The notes beneath the pieces were generated by a model, which was given only the letters and a program-made list of their open reading frames with translations, did not search any database and had not been told where the DNA came from. A program made the position numbers and the translations under genes. This document shows, in pieces, positions 34,778 to 41,869 of a stretch of 41,869 nt of DNA. Each line of letters starts with the position of its first letter. The first letter of the stretch is position 1. Source of the stretch: CAZMCC01 sp964564695 (GTDB lineage: Bacteria; Planctomycetota; Phycisphaerae; Phycisphaerales; UBA1924); contig CAZMCC010000023.1 of assembly GCA_964564695.1 (NCBI GenBank), positions 1 to 41,869 on the forward strand, given 5' to 3'.

Positions 34778-34805
34778 AGCATTGACAATTATTGTTGTCA
34801 ATGCT
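34778..34805. promoter_or_regulatory. Perfect 11-bp inverted repeat, probable ArsR-like operator
   Basis: AGCATTGACAA and TTGTCAATGCT separated by TTATTG. Each strand has TTGACA, a match to the -35 consensus, so the operator overlaps a possible promoter. On the minus strand TTGACA is followed after 17 bases by TACCTT, a poor -10, close to the regulator start. The AT-rich sequence stands out from the GC-rich surroundings. Confidence 0.85.
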
Positions 34806-35258
34806 TTCTCGGCAGAATTTTGCCACTTCGAGATCGGGTTCCGCGGCCATGAACCCGGCCCGCAGGCCCGACTTCCATCTACGAAGAGTGCACGCGACGT
34901 ACCGTACATCGTCTGACGATCGAGACCCCGCCGGTCAGCACCTACAGGTGTTGTCGTTCTTGGAGCTCTTGGCTTGTTGTACATTCGCGATGAGAGCGGC
35001 GTGTGCGGCTGTACGTTCGGCACCCACGGTAACAGCGTCACGCGCTGGCCGAGTGTTGACAAGTCATTTTGCCAATAGCTCATAGGGCCCATGTCGCTAT
35101 TCGTGCGTCCCAAGCCCGTCGTCATGGTGCCCTCCCGCCGCCGGCCACCTCTGGGCAAGCCTGCCTTTCCTGACGCACACTCCATATCCTGCGTGAGCTG
35201 CGAAGGGGTGTTCACGCTTGGGGGGCGTGAGCCGGGGAGGGGTGCGGAGGGCGACGGG
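34806..35258 (+). other. Leader region of the SNF2 helicase gene, no gene seen
   Basis: 453 bases upstream of the chosen helicase start; no convincing coding signal in any frame. A possible promoter has TTGACA at 35056-35061 and TCATAG at 35080-35085 (18-base spacing), which would put the transcript start at about the ATG at 35091. That ATG is in frame with the helicase but the 56 residues it would add look non-coding (MSLFVRPKPVVMVPSRRRPP). If the promoter is right, the message has a leader of roughly 165 bases or a leaderless long form. Confidence 0.5.
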
Positions 35259-38200
35259 ATGCGGTTCGAGAGCTTGGCCCGGCACTTTGATCAGCGCGTG
35301 CGGCAACGGGGGGCAATCTACGCGCAGCAAGGACGCGTGTCGCAGTTGCTCGTCCAGCCCACGGCGGTTCAGGCGGTCGTGCGAGGCAGCGAGCTCTACT
35401 GTGTTTCGCTGCGGCGGATGGGAGTGGATGCGGGCTGGCACATTCTCGCCTCCTGCGCGTGCCCGTACGAAGATCTGTGCAAGCATGTGTGGGCCGTCGT
35501 CATCAAGGCGCTGCCGACGATGGAGGCGATGTGGGGCGGCGCCCGCGGGCCGGTCACGATTGAAACGGACTGGGAGGCGGAAGCGCCGGTGGCAGCGGCT
35601 TCCCGTGCCCCCGTGTTCAAACCGCCGTCGAAGCCGCGCAGACCGCGAACACCGGAGTGGCAGCGTCTGCTGCAGGAGACTCACCCGCACGAGTGGATGC
35701 GCCGCCCGCGCGAGACGGCGGGGACGGAGCCGATCGTGGGTCGGGTGTGGTACGTCATCGATGCGCCACGCTCGCGACAAGGCGAGTCGCTGGTGCTGGC
35801 GCTCATGCGTGATCCCGATGGCGGCTCGGCCGGCCCCACCCACCACCCCCAGCACCCGGCGGCGAACACGGCCCGGTTACGCAAGCTCAGCCTGCTGGCC
35901 AGGGATGTGGAGCACATAGTGAACCCGGACGACCGGGCGATCTGCGCGATGCTCGTCGGAGCGGGGCGGCCGGGGAGGGAGTACGACCCGTTCGGGAATC
36001 ACTTCGACCGGCATACGCAGGGCGCGTCGCTCTGGAAAGTGGATCCCTGCATGGCCGGCGTGCTGATGCCGATGCTGCAGGAAACGGGGCGGCTCTGCTG
36101 GCGGCACGCGGACGACGCGGCGCCGCGCCCGGCGCGTTGGGTGCCGGAGCGACCCTGGCGTCTTGGACTTGAACTGCACGATCGAGAGCGAGTTTCCCGC
36201 AGGAGCCCGGTGTCGGGTCGTGCGCCCGATCGCTCGACTGTCCTGGCTCCCTGCGTACTGAGCGGCGAACAGCGTCTGCCACTCTCCGAAGTGTCCATGG
36301 TCACCGGCGGAACTCACGGGCTCGTGTTGCACGAGGGCGACCTGGCGCCGTTGATGGCCTCGCGCACGGATTTGCAGTGGTGCCTCGGGTTGGGCACGCG
36401 CCCGGCTGTGCGCGTTGAGCGGGAAGAACTGGGGGACCTGCTCGCAAAGCTGAGCGAGTTCGGGCTTGCGCTGGAAGTCGCATGGCCCGAGGCGTGGGGA
36501 GTGCACGCTCGGAGCGATGTTCCGCCGCGCGGGCGGCTCACGCTGCGGTCCCGCGGCCAGGCGCACGGGCTGGCGCCGAGCGGGTCGCTGCACGCGGATG
36601 TGGAGTATCTCTACGATCACACCTGCGCTGGCGAGGGCGCGGGGGCTTATGTGCGGGTCCCCGAACCCGACGGCACGCTCGGGCTGGTTCGCCGGGACCT
36701 TGCGCGGGAGCAGCGGCTCGGCGCTCGCGTGCTCGAGCTGGGCGGGAAGCGGGACGCGTACGGGGGCCGGCTGGTCGTTCCGATCAAACGGGCGGGGCTC
36801 ATCGCCACCGCGCTCCTGCGCGAGGGGTGGGAAGTCCTGGGCGAGAAGGGCGTCTACCGGCTCGCGGGTGAGGTCAACATCAAGGCGTCGAGCGGTATCG
36901 ATTGGTTTGAGATCCGGGGCGGAGTCTCGTTCGGAGAAGCGTCCGCGAGCATCGGCGCGGTGCTCGAGGCCCTCGGAAAGGGCGAGGGGTTCGTTACCCT
37001 GGGTGACGGGTCTTTGGGGATGCTTCCGGAGAATTGGCTGCGGAGCTGCGCCCGCTGGTTCGCGCTGGGCCGCGTCGAGGGCGATGGGGTCCGTTTCTCG
37101 AAAGCGCAGGTTTCCGTGGTCGATGCGCTGCTGGCACAGTTGCCGGCGGCCACGTGCGACGCTCAGGTTGCCGCGGCACGCGAGCGATTGAAGACGTTCG
37201 ATGGAATCGCTCCGCGGCGGGAGCCCGTCGGATTCCGGGGCTCGCTCCGCCACTATCAGCGCGACGGTCTCGGGTGGATGGACTTCCTGGGGAAGTTCGG
37301 GCTGGGAGGGTGCCTGGCCGACGACATGGGACTGGGCAAGACGGTTCAGGTCCTGGCTCACATCCTCGACCAGCGGAGTACCGCGAGCGCCGCGGCAGGA
37401 CCAAAGGCCCGGATTGCGCGAAAGCAGCGCGCGGCGGGGTCGGCGCCCGCCGCCGGATCGGCGAGCACCGCCGCGCCCTGGCTCGTGGTCGCACCCAAGT
37501 CGCTGGTCTTCAACTGGGCGCGGGAGGCAGAGCGGTTCGCGCCCGGACTCAGGGTGCTGGCCCACACCGGGCCCGAGCGAGGAGATCAGCCCAAGGCCCT
37601 CACCGAGGCCGACCTCGTGCTCACGACGTATGCCACCATGCGACTGGACGTCCAGCTGCTGCGGGAGATCGAGTTCGAGGGCGTGGTGCTCGACGAGGCG
37701 CAGGCGATCAAGAATCCGGCATCACACGCCGCCAAGGCCGCCAGATTACTGCGGGCACGAAGGCGTCTGGCCCTGACGGGGACGCCGGTCGAGAATCGCA
37801 TCGATGACCTCTGGTCAATCTTCGAGTTCCTTAACCCCGGAATGCTGGGGAGCCTGCCGGCGTTCCAAATCGCGGTGCGGACATCGCCGGCGGGGAAGGG
37901 TGAGATGACGCCAGCGGGATCTGAGCATTCCGCTCCCCCGGGCAGGCCGGAAGCGGTGGCGGTGACGGATTCGGGCGCGGAGCTCCTGCGTCGCGTGCTG
38001 AGACCGTTCATGCTGCGTCGGACCAAGGCGGCGGTGGCGCCGGACCTGCCCGCGCGCAGCGAGCAGACGGTCTCGTGCGAACTGGAAGGTAAACAGAAGG
38101 ATCTGTACAACTCGCTGCGCAAGCGCTATCAGGCACAGCTCCTGGGGCGCGTGGAACGGGATGGGATGAGCCACAGCCGCATCCATGTTCTTGAGGCTCT

Positions 38201-38777
38201 GCTTCGCCTGCGCCAGGCCGCGTGCCATCCGGCGCTGATCGAGCCGAAGCTTGCCTCCGCGGAATCGTCGAAGGTGTCGACGCTGGTAGAGATGCTCGAG
38301 GAACTGACGCAGGAGGGCCATAAGGCCCTGGTGTTCTCGCAGTTCACGTCCCTCCTGGGGCTCGTGCGTGCAACGCTGGACGATCGCAAGATCGCGTACG
38401 AGTACCTGGACGGAAAGACGACCACGCGCGAACGGGTCGCGTGCATCGACCGATTCCAGTCGGACGCGTCCCCGGGCGTTTTCCTCATCTCGCTCAAGGC
38501 CGGCGGCACGGGACTGAACCTCACTTCCGCCGGGTACGTGTTTCTCCTCGATCCGTGGTGGAACCCGGCGGTGGAGGCCCAGGCCATCGACCGCACGCAT
38601 CGTATCGGGCAGGACAAGAGCATCATCGCGTATCGCCTGATCGCGCGAGGGACAGTGGAGGAGCGGATCCTGGAGCTCCAGAGCACCAAGCGGGAACTCG
38701 CGGAGGCCATCGTCACCGAGAACCAGGGCCCGCTGGCGTCCATGACCGCGGACGACCTCGCGTGGCTGCTGTCGTGA
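35259..38777 (+). CDS. SWIM-domain SNF2-family DNA-dependent ATPase
   Basis: 1,172 residues. SWI2/SNF2 proteins translocate on double-stranded DNA and remodel bound protein; bacterial ones such as HepA/RapA act on polymerase or stalled complexes. A SWIM zinc finger lies at the N-terminus (residues ~66-78, CACPYEDLCKHVW, C-x-C...C-x-H). The ATPase core is in the C-terminal half: ADDMGLGKTVQVLAHI (motif I, ~690), VVLDEAQAIKNP (motif II, ~810, DEAQ), TGTPVENRIDDLWSIF (motif III), VFSQFTSLLGLV (IV), SLKAGGTGLNLTSAGYVFLL (V) and DRTHRIGQDKSIIAYR (VI, ~1110). There are two Ala/Gly/Pro-rich insertions, one after motif I and one before MLRRTK. The start is the ATG with GGAGGG upstream; 35091 is less likely. 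No toxin, nuclease or methylase partner is adjacent, so a defence role is not indicated by context. Confidence 0.93.
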   Translation: MRFESLARHFDQRVRQRGAIYAQQGRVSQLLVQPTAVQAVVRGSELYCVSLRRMGVDAGWHILASCACPYEDLCKHVWAVVIKALPTMEAMWGGARGPVTIETDWEAEAPVAAASRAPVFKPPSKPRRPRTPEWQRLLQETHPHEWMRRPRETAGTEPIVGRVWYVIDAPRSRQGESLVLALMRDPDGGSAGPTHHPQHPAANTARLRKLSLLARDVEHIVNPDDRAICAMLVGAGRPGREYDPFGNHFDRHTQGASLWKVDPCMAGVLMPMLQETGRLCWRHADDAAPRPARWVPERPWRLGLELHDRERVSRRSPVSGRAPDRSTVLAPCVLSGEQRLPLSEVSMVTGGTHGLVLHEGDLAPLMASRTDLQWCLGLGTRPAVRVEREELGDLLAKLSEFGLALEVAWPEAWGVHARSDVPPRGRLTLRSRGQAHGLAPSGSLHADVEYLYDHTCAGEGAGAYVRVPEPDGTLGLVRRDLAREQRLGARVLELGGKRDAYGGRLVVPIKRAGLIATALLREGWEVLGEKGVYRLAGEVNIKASSGIDWFEIRGGVSFGEASASIGAVLEALGKGEGFVTLGDGSLGMLPENWLRSCARWFALGRVEGDGVRFSKAQVSVVDALLAQLPAATCDAQVAAARERLKTFDGIAPRREPVGFRGSLRHYQRDGLGWMDFLGKFGLGGCLADDMGLGKTVQVLAHILDQRSTASAAAGPKARIARKQRAAGSAPAAGSASTAAPWLVVAPKSLVFNWAREAERFAPGLRVLAHTGPERGDQPKALTEADLVLTTYATMRLDVQLLREIEFEGVVLDEAQAIKNPASHAAKAARLLRARRRLALTGTPVENRIDDLWSIFEFLNPGMLGSLPAFQIAVRTSPAGKGEMTPAGSEHSAPPGRPEAVAVTDSGAELLRRVLRPFMLRRTKAAVAPDLPARSEQTVSCELEGKQKDLYNSLRKRYQAQLLGRVERDGMSHSRIHVLEALLRLRQAACHPALIEPKLASAESSKVSTLVEMLEELTQEGHKALVFSQFTSLLGLVRATLDDRKIAYEYLDGKTTTRERVACIDRFQSDASPGVFLISLKAGGTGLNLTSAGYVFLLDPWWNPAVEAQAIDRTHRIGQDKSIIAYRLIARGTVEERILELQSTKRELAEAIVTENQGPLASMTADDLAWLLS

Positions 38778-38957
38778 GCAACCGACTCGCCGGTCATTGG
38801 AAGTACGGCGTGCCCAACTCGGGCCCGCGCCCGTCGGGCCCGATCCGGTCGGCCTCGTGGCGGACGGCCTCGTGCCACGGGATGGGCCCAGCGGCGGCAC
38901 CGCCGCAACGGTTCATACCCACGGGATTGCCCGCGGATTCGCGGTGAGAAACGCCGC

Positions 38958-40349
38958 TTACATCGACGACTTGACCTCGTCCTGCTCCTCGATCGCCTCT
39001 TCCACCTCGATCTTCGGCGTCTCGAGCCGGCGCAGGCGACGCAGCTCGGGGAGCCACGCGGCCATGCCGATCACCACCAGGATCGTGCCGAGGCCGCCGC
39101 TGACGACGCTGATCACCGGGGTGAACCAGTGGGCGACGAGGCCGGACTCGAAACCGCCGAGCTCGTTGCTGGACTCGATGAACACGCTGTTGACGGCGGA
39201 GACACGCCCGCGAAGGTGATCCGGGGTGCGGACGCTCACAAGCACGTGCCGGATGACGACGCTGACGCCGTCGAGGGCGCCCAGGGTGACGAGCATCGAC
39301 ATCGAGAGCCAGAAGCTGGTGGAGAACCCGAAGACGATGGTGCACGCGCCAAAGCCGCCGACGCAGAGCAGCAGCGCGCGGCCCGCGTGCTCGAAGGGCT
39401 TGCGGTGGGCGAGCACGATGGCGATGACCAGGGCGCCGACGTACGGGGCGGCCTTGAGGGCGCCCAGGCCGATGGGGCCGACGTGGAGGATGTCCTTGGC
39501 GTAGATGGGGAGAAGGGCCGTGGCGCCGCCGAGGAGCACGGCGAAAAGGTCGAGGGCCAGCGCCCCGAACACGGTCTTCTCGCGCCACACGTGGCGGGCG
39601 CCCGCGAGCATGCCGGGAATGAGGACCGAGGGGCGGATGGCGTCGCGGACGGAGGTGTTCGCAGTCTTGCGGGCCTTGGAGATGAGGTCGGGATAGGGGC
39701 GGACCATCGAGCAGCCGATGGCGAACCAGATGCAGCTCAGGCCGGCAATGGCGTAGACGGGCCACGCGACGCCGTGGGCGACGCCGGACGCGTCCTTGCC
39801 CATGCCGAGCCACGAGGTGAACCAGATGAGGGCGCCGGCGGCGAGGGGGCCGAGCGTGGCGGAAATCTGGAAAACGCCGCTGTTCCACGTGACGGCGTTG
39901 TGGAAGTGCTCGGGGCGGACGATCTGCGGGAGCAGGCTCGAGCGGCTCGGGCCGTTGAAGACGCGGGCACAGCCGGTAAGCGACACGAGGAAGTAGATCC
40001 AGATGATGCCGACGCTCATCGCGGAGCCGAGGCACAACAGGACGCTCGCAAGGGCGAAGGCGATTTGCGTCGCGATGAGGATGCGGCGCCGGTCGAGCAG
40101 GTCGACGATCTGGCCCGCGGGGAGCGCGAGGGCGAGCACGGGCAGAGCCCGCGAGAGCGAGACGAAGCCGAGGGCGAGCGGGTTGTGGGTTCGCTCGTAG
40201 ACCTCCCAGGCGAGGGCCGTGCCCTGCATCTGCAGGCCCATGCTGGCGAAGACCCATCCACCGGCGAAGTAGCGGTAATTGGGCTCGCGCAAGGCGGCGT
40301 AGGGGTCGTGCTTCTCTGGAGGCGGGGGCGTGGTGGCGGGGGCGGTCAA
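38958..40349 (-). CDS. MFS transporter (EntS-like group)
   Basis: 463 residues with about twelve hydrophobic segments, so an inner-membrane major facilitator protein. Seen: NYRYFAGGWVFASMGLQMQG near the start, LALPAGQIVDLLDRRRILIA (the loop 2-3 signature with D-R-R), ARVFNGPSRSSLLPQIV (cf. GPARQALLPELV of EntS/MFS_3 proteins), then RGRVSAVNSVFIESSNELGG after the ninth helix. This pattern fits MFS_3/EntS-like exporters, for which siderophores or drugs are typical cargo, but the substrate here cannot be told. The C-terminus is acidic (EVEEAIEEQDEVKSSM). The start is uncertain: the frame stays open to 40499 inside the osmC gene. I prefer the TTG at 40349, just past the osmC stop, although no ribosome binding site is visible. 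It should be co-transcribed with osmC, 37 bases upstream. Confidence 0.83.
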   Translation of the reverse strand: MTAPATTPPPPEKHDPYAALREPNYRYFAGGWVFASMGLQMQGTALAWEVYERTHNPLALGFVSLSRALPVLALALPAGQIVDLLDRRRILIATQIAFALASVLLCLGSAMSVGIIWIYFLVSLTGCARVFNGPSRSSLLPQIVRPEHFHNAVTWNSGVFQISATLGPLAAGALIWFTSWLGMGKDASGVAHGVAWPVYAIAGLSCIWFAIGCSMVRPYPDLISKARKTANTSVRDAIRPSVLIPGMLAGARHVWREKTVFGALALDLFAVLLGGATALLPIYAKDILHVGPIGLGALKAAPYVGALVIAIVLAHRKPFEHAGRALLLCVGGFGACTIVFGFSTSFWLSMSMLVTLGALDGVSVVIRHVLVSVRTPDHLRGRVSAVNSVFIESSNELGGFESGLVAHWFTPVISVVSGGLGTILVVIGMAAWLPELRRLRRLETPKIEVEEAIEEQDEVKSSM

Positions 40350-40386
40350 GGCGGGGGAGCGTATGGGCGTGCGATGGCGAGGTCGA

Positions 40387-40869
40387 TCACGGGCGACTCT
40401 CCGGGGAGTGAACGGGCTCGCAGCGGACCTCGGTGAGCACGGAGTTCGCGATGAAGCAGCGCTCGTGGGCCTCGTGGTGCATCGCTTCGATGTCGGCACG
40501 CGAGGGGGTAGGCCCGGGCCTAAAGGTGAGGGCGGGACGCAGGGTGACCACCGTCATCGCAGACTTCCCCGCGGCGTTCGTCGCGAGAACGCCGGCGGCG
40601 TGGTCGGTGTAGGCGTCGATCACGAAGCCGCGCTTGGCCGCGATCGCGAGGAACCACAGCATGTGGCAGCTCGAGAGCGAGGCCACGAACGCTTCCTCGG
40701 GGTCGACGCCCTCGGGAGCGGACATCGGCACGGGCACGGATGTGGGGGCCGACGAGGCGACGACCACGGCCCCGCCGTCGAACGTCCAGCGGTGGCGCCG
40801 GCTGTAGCGATTGTCCGTGAACACGGCTCCGGCGCGGCTCCACTCGATCAGGCTTGTGTGCTCGGACAT
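40387..40869 (-). CDS. OsmC/Ohr-family peroxide-reducing protein
   Basis: 160 residues. OsmC proteins are thiol peroxidases that reduce organic hydroperoxides with two cysteines. Here the first is in FVASLSSCHMLWFLAIAAKR, the second in HEAHERCFIANSVLTEV, in the family's usual positions. The N-terminus (RRHRWTFDGGAVVVASSAPT) carries the strand pair before APEGVDPEEAFVASLSSCH, which is a good match to this family. It is cytoplasmic. The ATG at 40869 has AAAAGGAG about 9 bases upstream, the best ribosome site in the right half of the window. Its stop lies 37 bases before the chosen MFS start, so they form a likely operon. A role in handling peroxide or electrophile stress is plausible, but pairing with an exporter is not diagnostic. 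Confidence 0.92.
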   Translation of the reverse strand: MSEHTSLIEWSRAGAVFTDNRYSRRHRWTFDGGAVVVASSAPTSVPVPMSAPEGVDPEEAFVASLSSCHMLWFLAIAAKRGFVIDAYTDHAAGVLATNAAGKSAMTVVTLRPALTFRPGPTPSRADIEAMHHEAHERCFIANSVLTEVRCEPVHSPESRP

Positions 40870-41205
40870 GGGTACGGCTCCTTTTCCTCAGGCCCCGGCG
40901 GGCACGATATCACGGGCGGAATGGAACGTCCCGGCGGCCCTGCGCAGGAATGTTGGAGTTGCCGGGTGCCGCTGACGGTCGAGAGCGAGTTCACGGGCTT
41001 CAAGGCGACGTCCACGACCGACATCACCATCGCGGGCTCGCCCGCAAAGCGAACCACGGGCTCGGGCGCCGAGGCCGACGACGACGATCCCGGCACCGCC
41101 GACGTCGTCGTGTTCACCGCCGGCGGGCGCGTCTTCGTCGCGTGCACACACGCGGAATCGCTGGCGGAATCGTCGCGGGTTGAGCATGCCACCAGACCCC
41201 GCCGT
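40870..41205 (+). other. Gap between osmC and the SDH/FRD gene, no accepted gene
   Basis: 336 bases. A frame from the ATG at 40921 reads in a fairly coding-like way up to about 41190 (MERPGGPAQECWSCRVPLTV, later ADVVVFTAGGRVFVAC, with mostly G/C third bases). It has no stop before the end of the window because from 41206 on it is the exact codon-aligned antisense of the SDH gene. A short gene ended by an unseen frameshift is possible; I do not call one. Confidence 0.4.
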
Positions 41206-41869
41206 TTATTCCGCCTTCTTCGGCTTGAAAATCCTGAACAGCTTCGTCAGCGGGTCATAGAACTCGTCAACCACCCGCTCCTTGAGCGGGATGATCGCGT
41301 TGTCGGTGATCGTGATGTGCTCGGGGCACACCTTCGTGCAGCACTTGGTGATGTTGCAGTAGCCCAGGCCCGCCTCGTCCTTCATCTGACCCAGGCGGTT
41401 CTCGGTGTCGAGCGGGTGCATCTCGAGGGCGGCGGTGTACACAAAGTGGCGCGGGCCGGCGAACTCCGGGTGCTTGTGGTGGTCGCGCAGGACGTGGCAC
41501 ACGTCCTGGCACAGGAAGCACTCGATGCACTTGCGGAACTCCTGCACCCGGTCGGCGTCCTCCTGGTTCATCGTCCAGGTGCCGTCCGGGTTGTCCGGCT
41601 CCCGCGGCCGGAACGGGGCGATCTTCTTCTTCACCTCGTAGTTCCACGACACGTCGGTGACCAGATCCTTCAGCAGCGGGAACGCCCGCATCGGCTCGAC
41701 GGTGACGGCCTCGCCGGGCGGCAGGTCGTCGAGCCGGGTCATGCACATGAGCCGGGGTTGGCCGTTGATCTCGGCCGAGCAACTGCCGCACTTGCCCGCC
41801 TTGCAGTTCCACCGGCACGCCAGGTCGGGCGCCTGGGTGGCCTGGATCTGGTGGACGGCGTCGAGGACG
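41206..41869 (-). CDS. sdhB: Succinate dehydrogenase/fumarate reductase iron-sulfur subunit (partial)
   Basis: The last ~220 residues are in the window; the 5' end lies beyond the right edge. The subunit carries electrons from the flavoprotein to the quinone. All three cluster sites appear: a plant-ferredoxin type [2Fe-2S] block (CRWNCKAGKCGSC, later MC), then CIECFLCQDVCHV and CNITKCCTKVCPEHI for the [4Fe-4S] and [3Fe-4S] sites. The second block, with Cys in place of the Pro-like spacers, is normal for this family. The C-terminus (LFRIFKPKKAE) is basic. Whether it works as succinate dehydrogenase or fumarate reductase cannot be told from this subunit; the symbol is given for the family. The flavoprotein gene is presumably next, outside the window. 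It would reduce menaquinone, matching mqnD at 6.9 kb. Confidence 0.92.
   Translation of the reverse strand, partial: VLDAVHQIQATQAPDLACRWNCKAGKCGSCSAEINGQPRLMCMTRLDDLPPGEAVTVEPMRAFPLLKDLVTDVSWNYEVKKKIAPFRPREPDNPDGTWTMNQEDADRVQEFRKCIECFLCQDVCHVLRDHHKHPEFAGPRHFVYTAALEMHPLDTENRLGQMKDEAGLGYCNITKCCTKVCPEHITITDNAIIPLKERVVDEFYDPLTKLFRIFKPKKAE

Noticed and set aside
34292..35215. Minus-strand frame across the regulator and helicase leader
   Set aside because: Overlaps the ArsR-like gene out of frame and becomes Arg/Pro-rich with no motif.
35091..35258. Longer SNF2 helicase start
   Set aside because: The extra 56 residues look non-coding and GGAGGG stands before the ATG at 35259; kept only as an alternative.
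40921..41869. Plus-strand frame open to the window end
   Set aside because: From 41206 on it is codon-aligned antisense of the SDH gene, which has no Leu/Ser codons that would create stops. Only the first ~90 codons look coding, so it is mentioned but not called.

Overview
This is a high-GC window that most likely comes from a planctomycete of the class Phycisphaerae. That placement is an inference from several features: a type IV pilus/type II secretion locus whose pseudopilins end in a 1,636-residue GspK-like protein, a secreted multihaem cytochrome with a short dockerin-like C-terminus (GIVNSTDVGEFINDWF-type repeats), a futalosine-pathway menaquinone gene, and many REP-like palindromes, including the CACAGGCG-GGA-CGCCTGTG type. 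The sequence is draft quality. There is a 10-N gap at 19628-19637 with damaged flanks inside a gspF/pilC gene, and a 17-C run at the left edge.

Layout. Positions 1-12.9 kb hold mixed housekeeping genes: a Kef-type cation/proton antiporter with a TrkA-N domain, a Tat-exported metallophosphoesterase, a tail-anchored coiled-coil protein, RecQ helicase with a C-terminal helix-turn-helix domain, a possible 57-residue protein, MqnD, a five-haem dockerin-like cytochrome, an unusual pseudouridine synthase-methyltransferase fusion, and a stand-alone CoaB. Positions 13.3-29.8 kb are a single-direction block for a pilus or pseudopilus machine: two GspE/PilB ATPases, PilT, the GspF/PilC platform protein (broken by the gap), then five coupled genes for GspG-, GspH-, GspI-, GspJ- and GspK-like proteins that mostly overlap by 1-4 bases. 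A strong intrinsic terminator and a tRNA-Pro(UGG) gene follow. Secretin, inner-membrane assembly proteins and prepilin peptidase are not in the window.

Positions 30.0-33.3 kb are an accessory island with two different REP-associated tyrosine transposases (RAYT/Y1 family), each surrounded by its own set of palindromic repeats. Between them lie a DHFR-like reductase and a lower-GC gene of unknown function. Positions 33.3-34.8 kb hold an SRPBCC (AHSA1-like) gene coupled to an ArsR-like regulator with a perfect 11-bp inverted repeat just upstream as the probable operator. Positions 35.3-40.9 kb carry a SWIM-domain SNF2 helicase, an MFS transporter and an OsmC-family protein. The window ends inside the iron-sulfur subunit gene of succinate dehydrogenase/fumarate reductase.

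The most unusual items are: the two RAYT/REP systems; a 28-bp palindrome that lies between two genes and also, with one mismatch, in frame inside recQ; a second palindrome family that overlaps the stop codons of two unrelated genes; the RluA-methyltransferase fusion; and the giant GspK-like protein. I found no CRISPR array and no obvious defence island. Function calls rest on motif recognition by eye; no database search was run.
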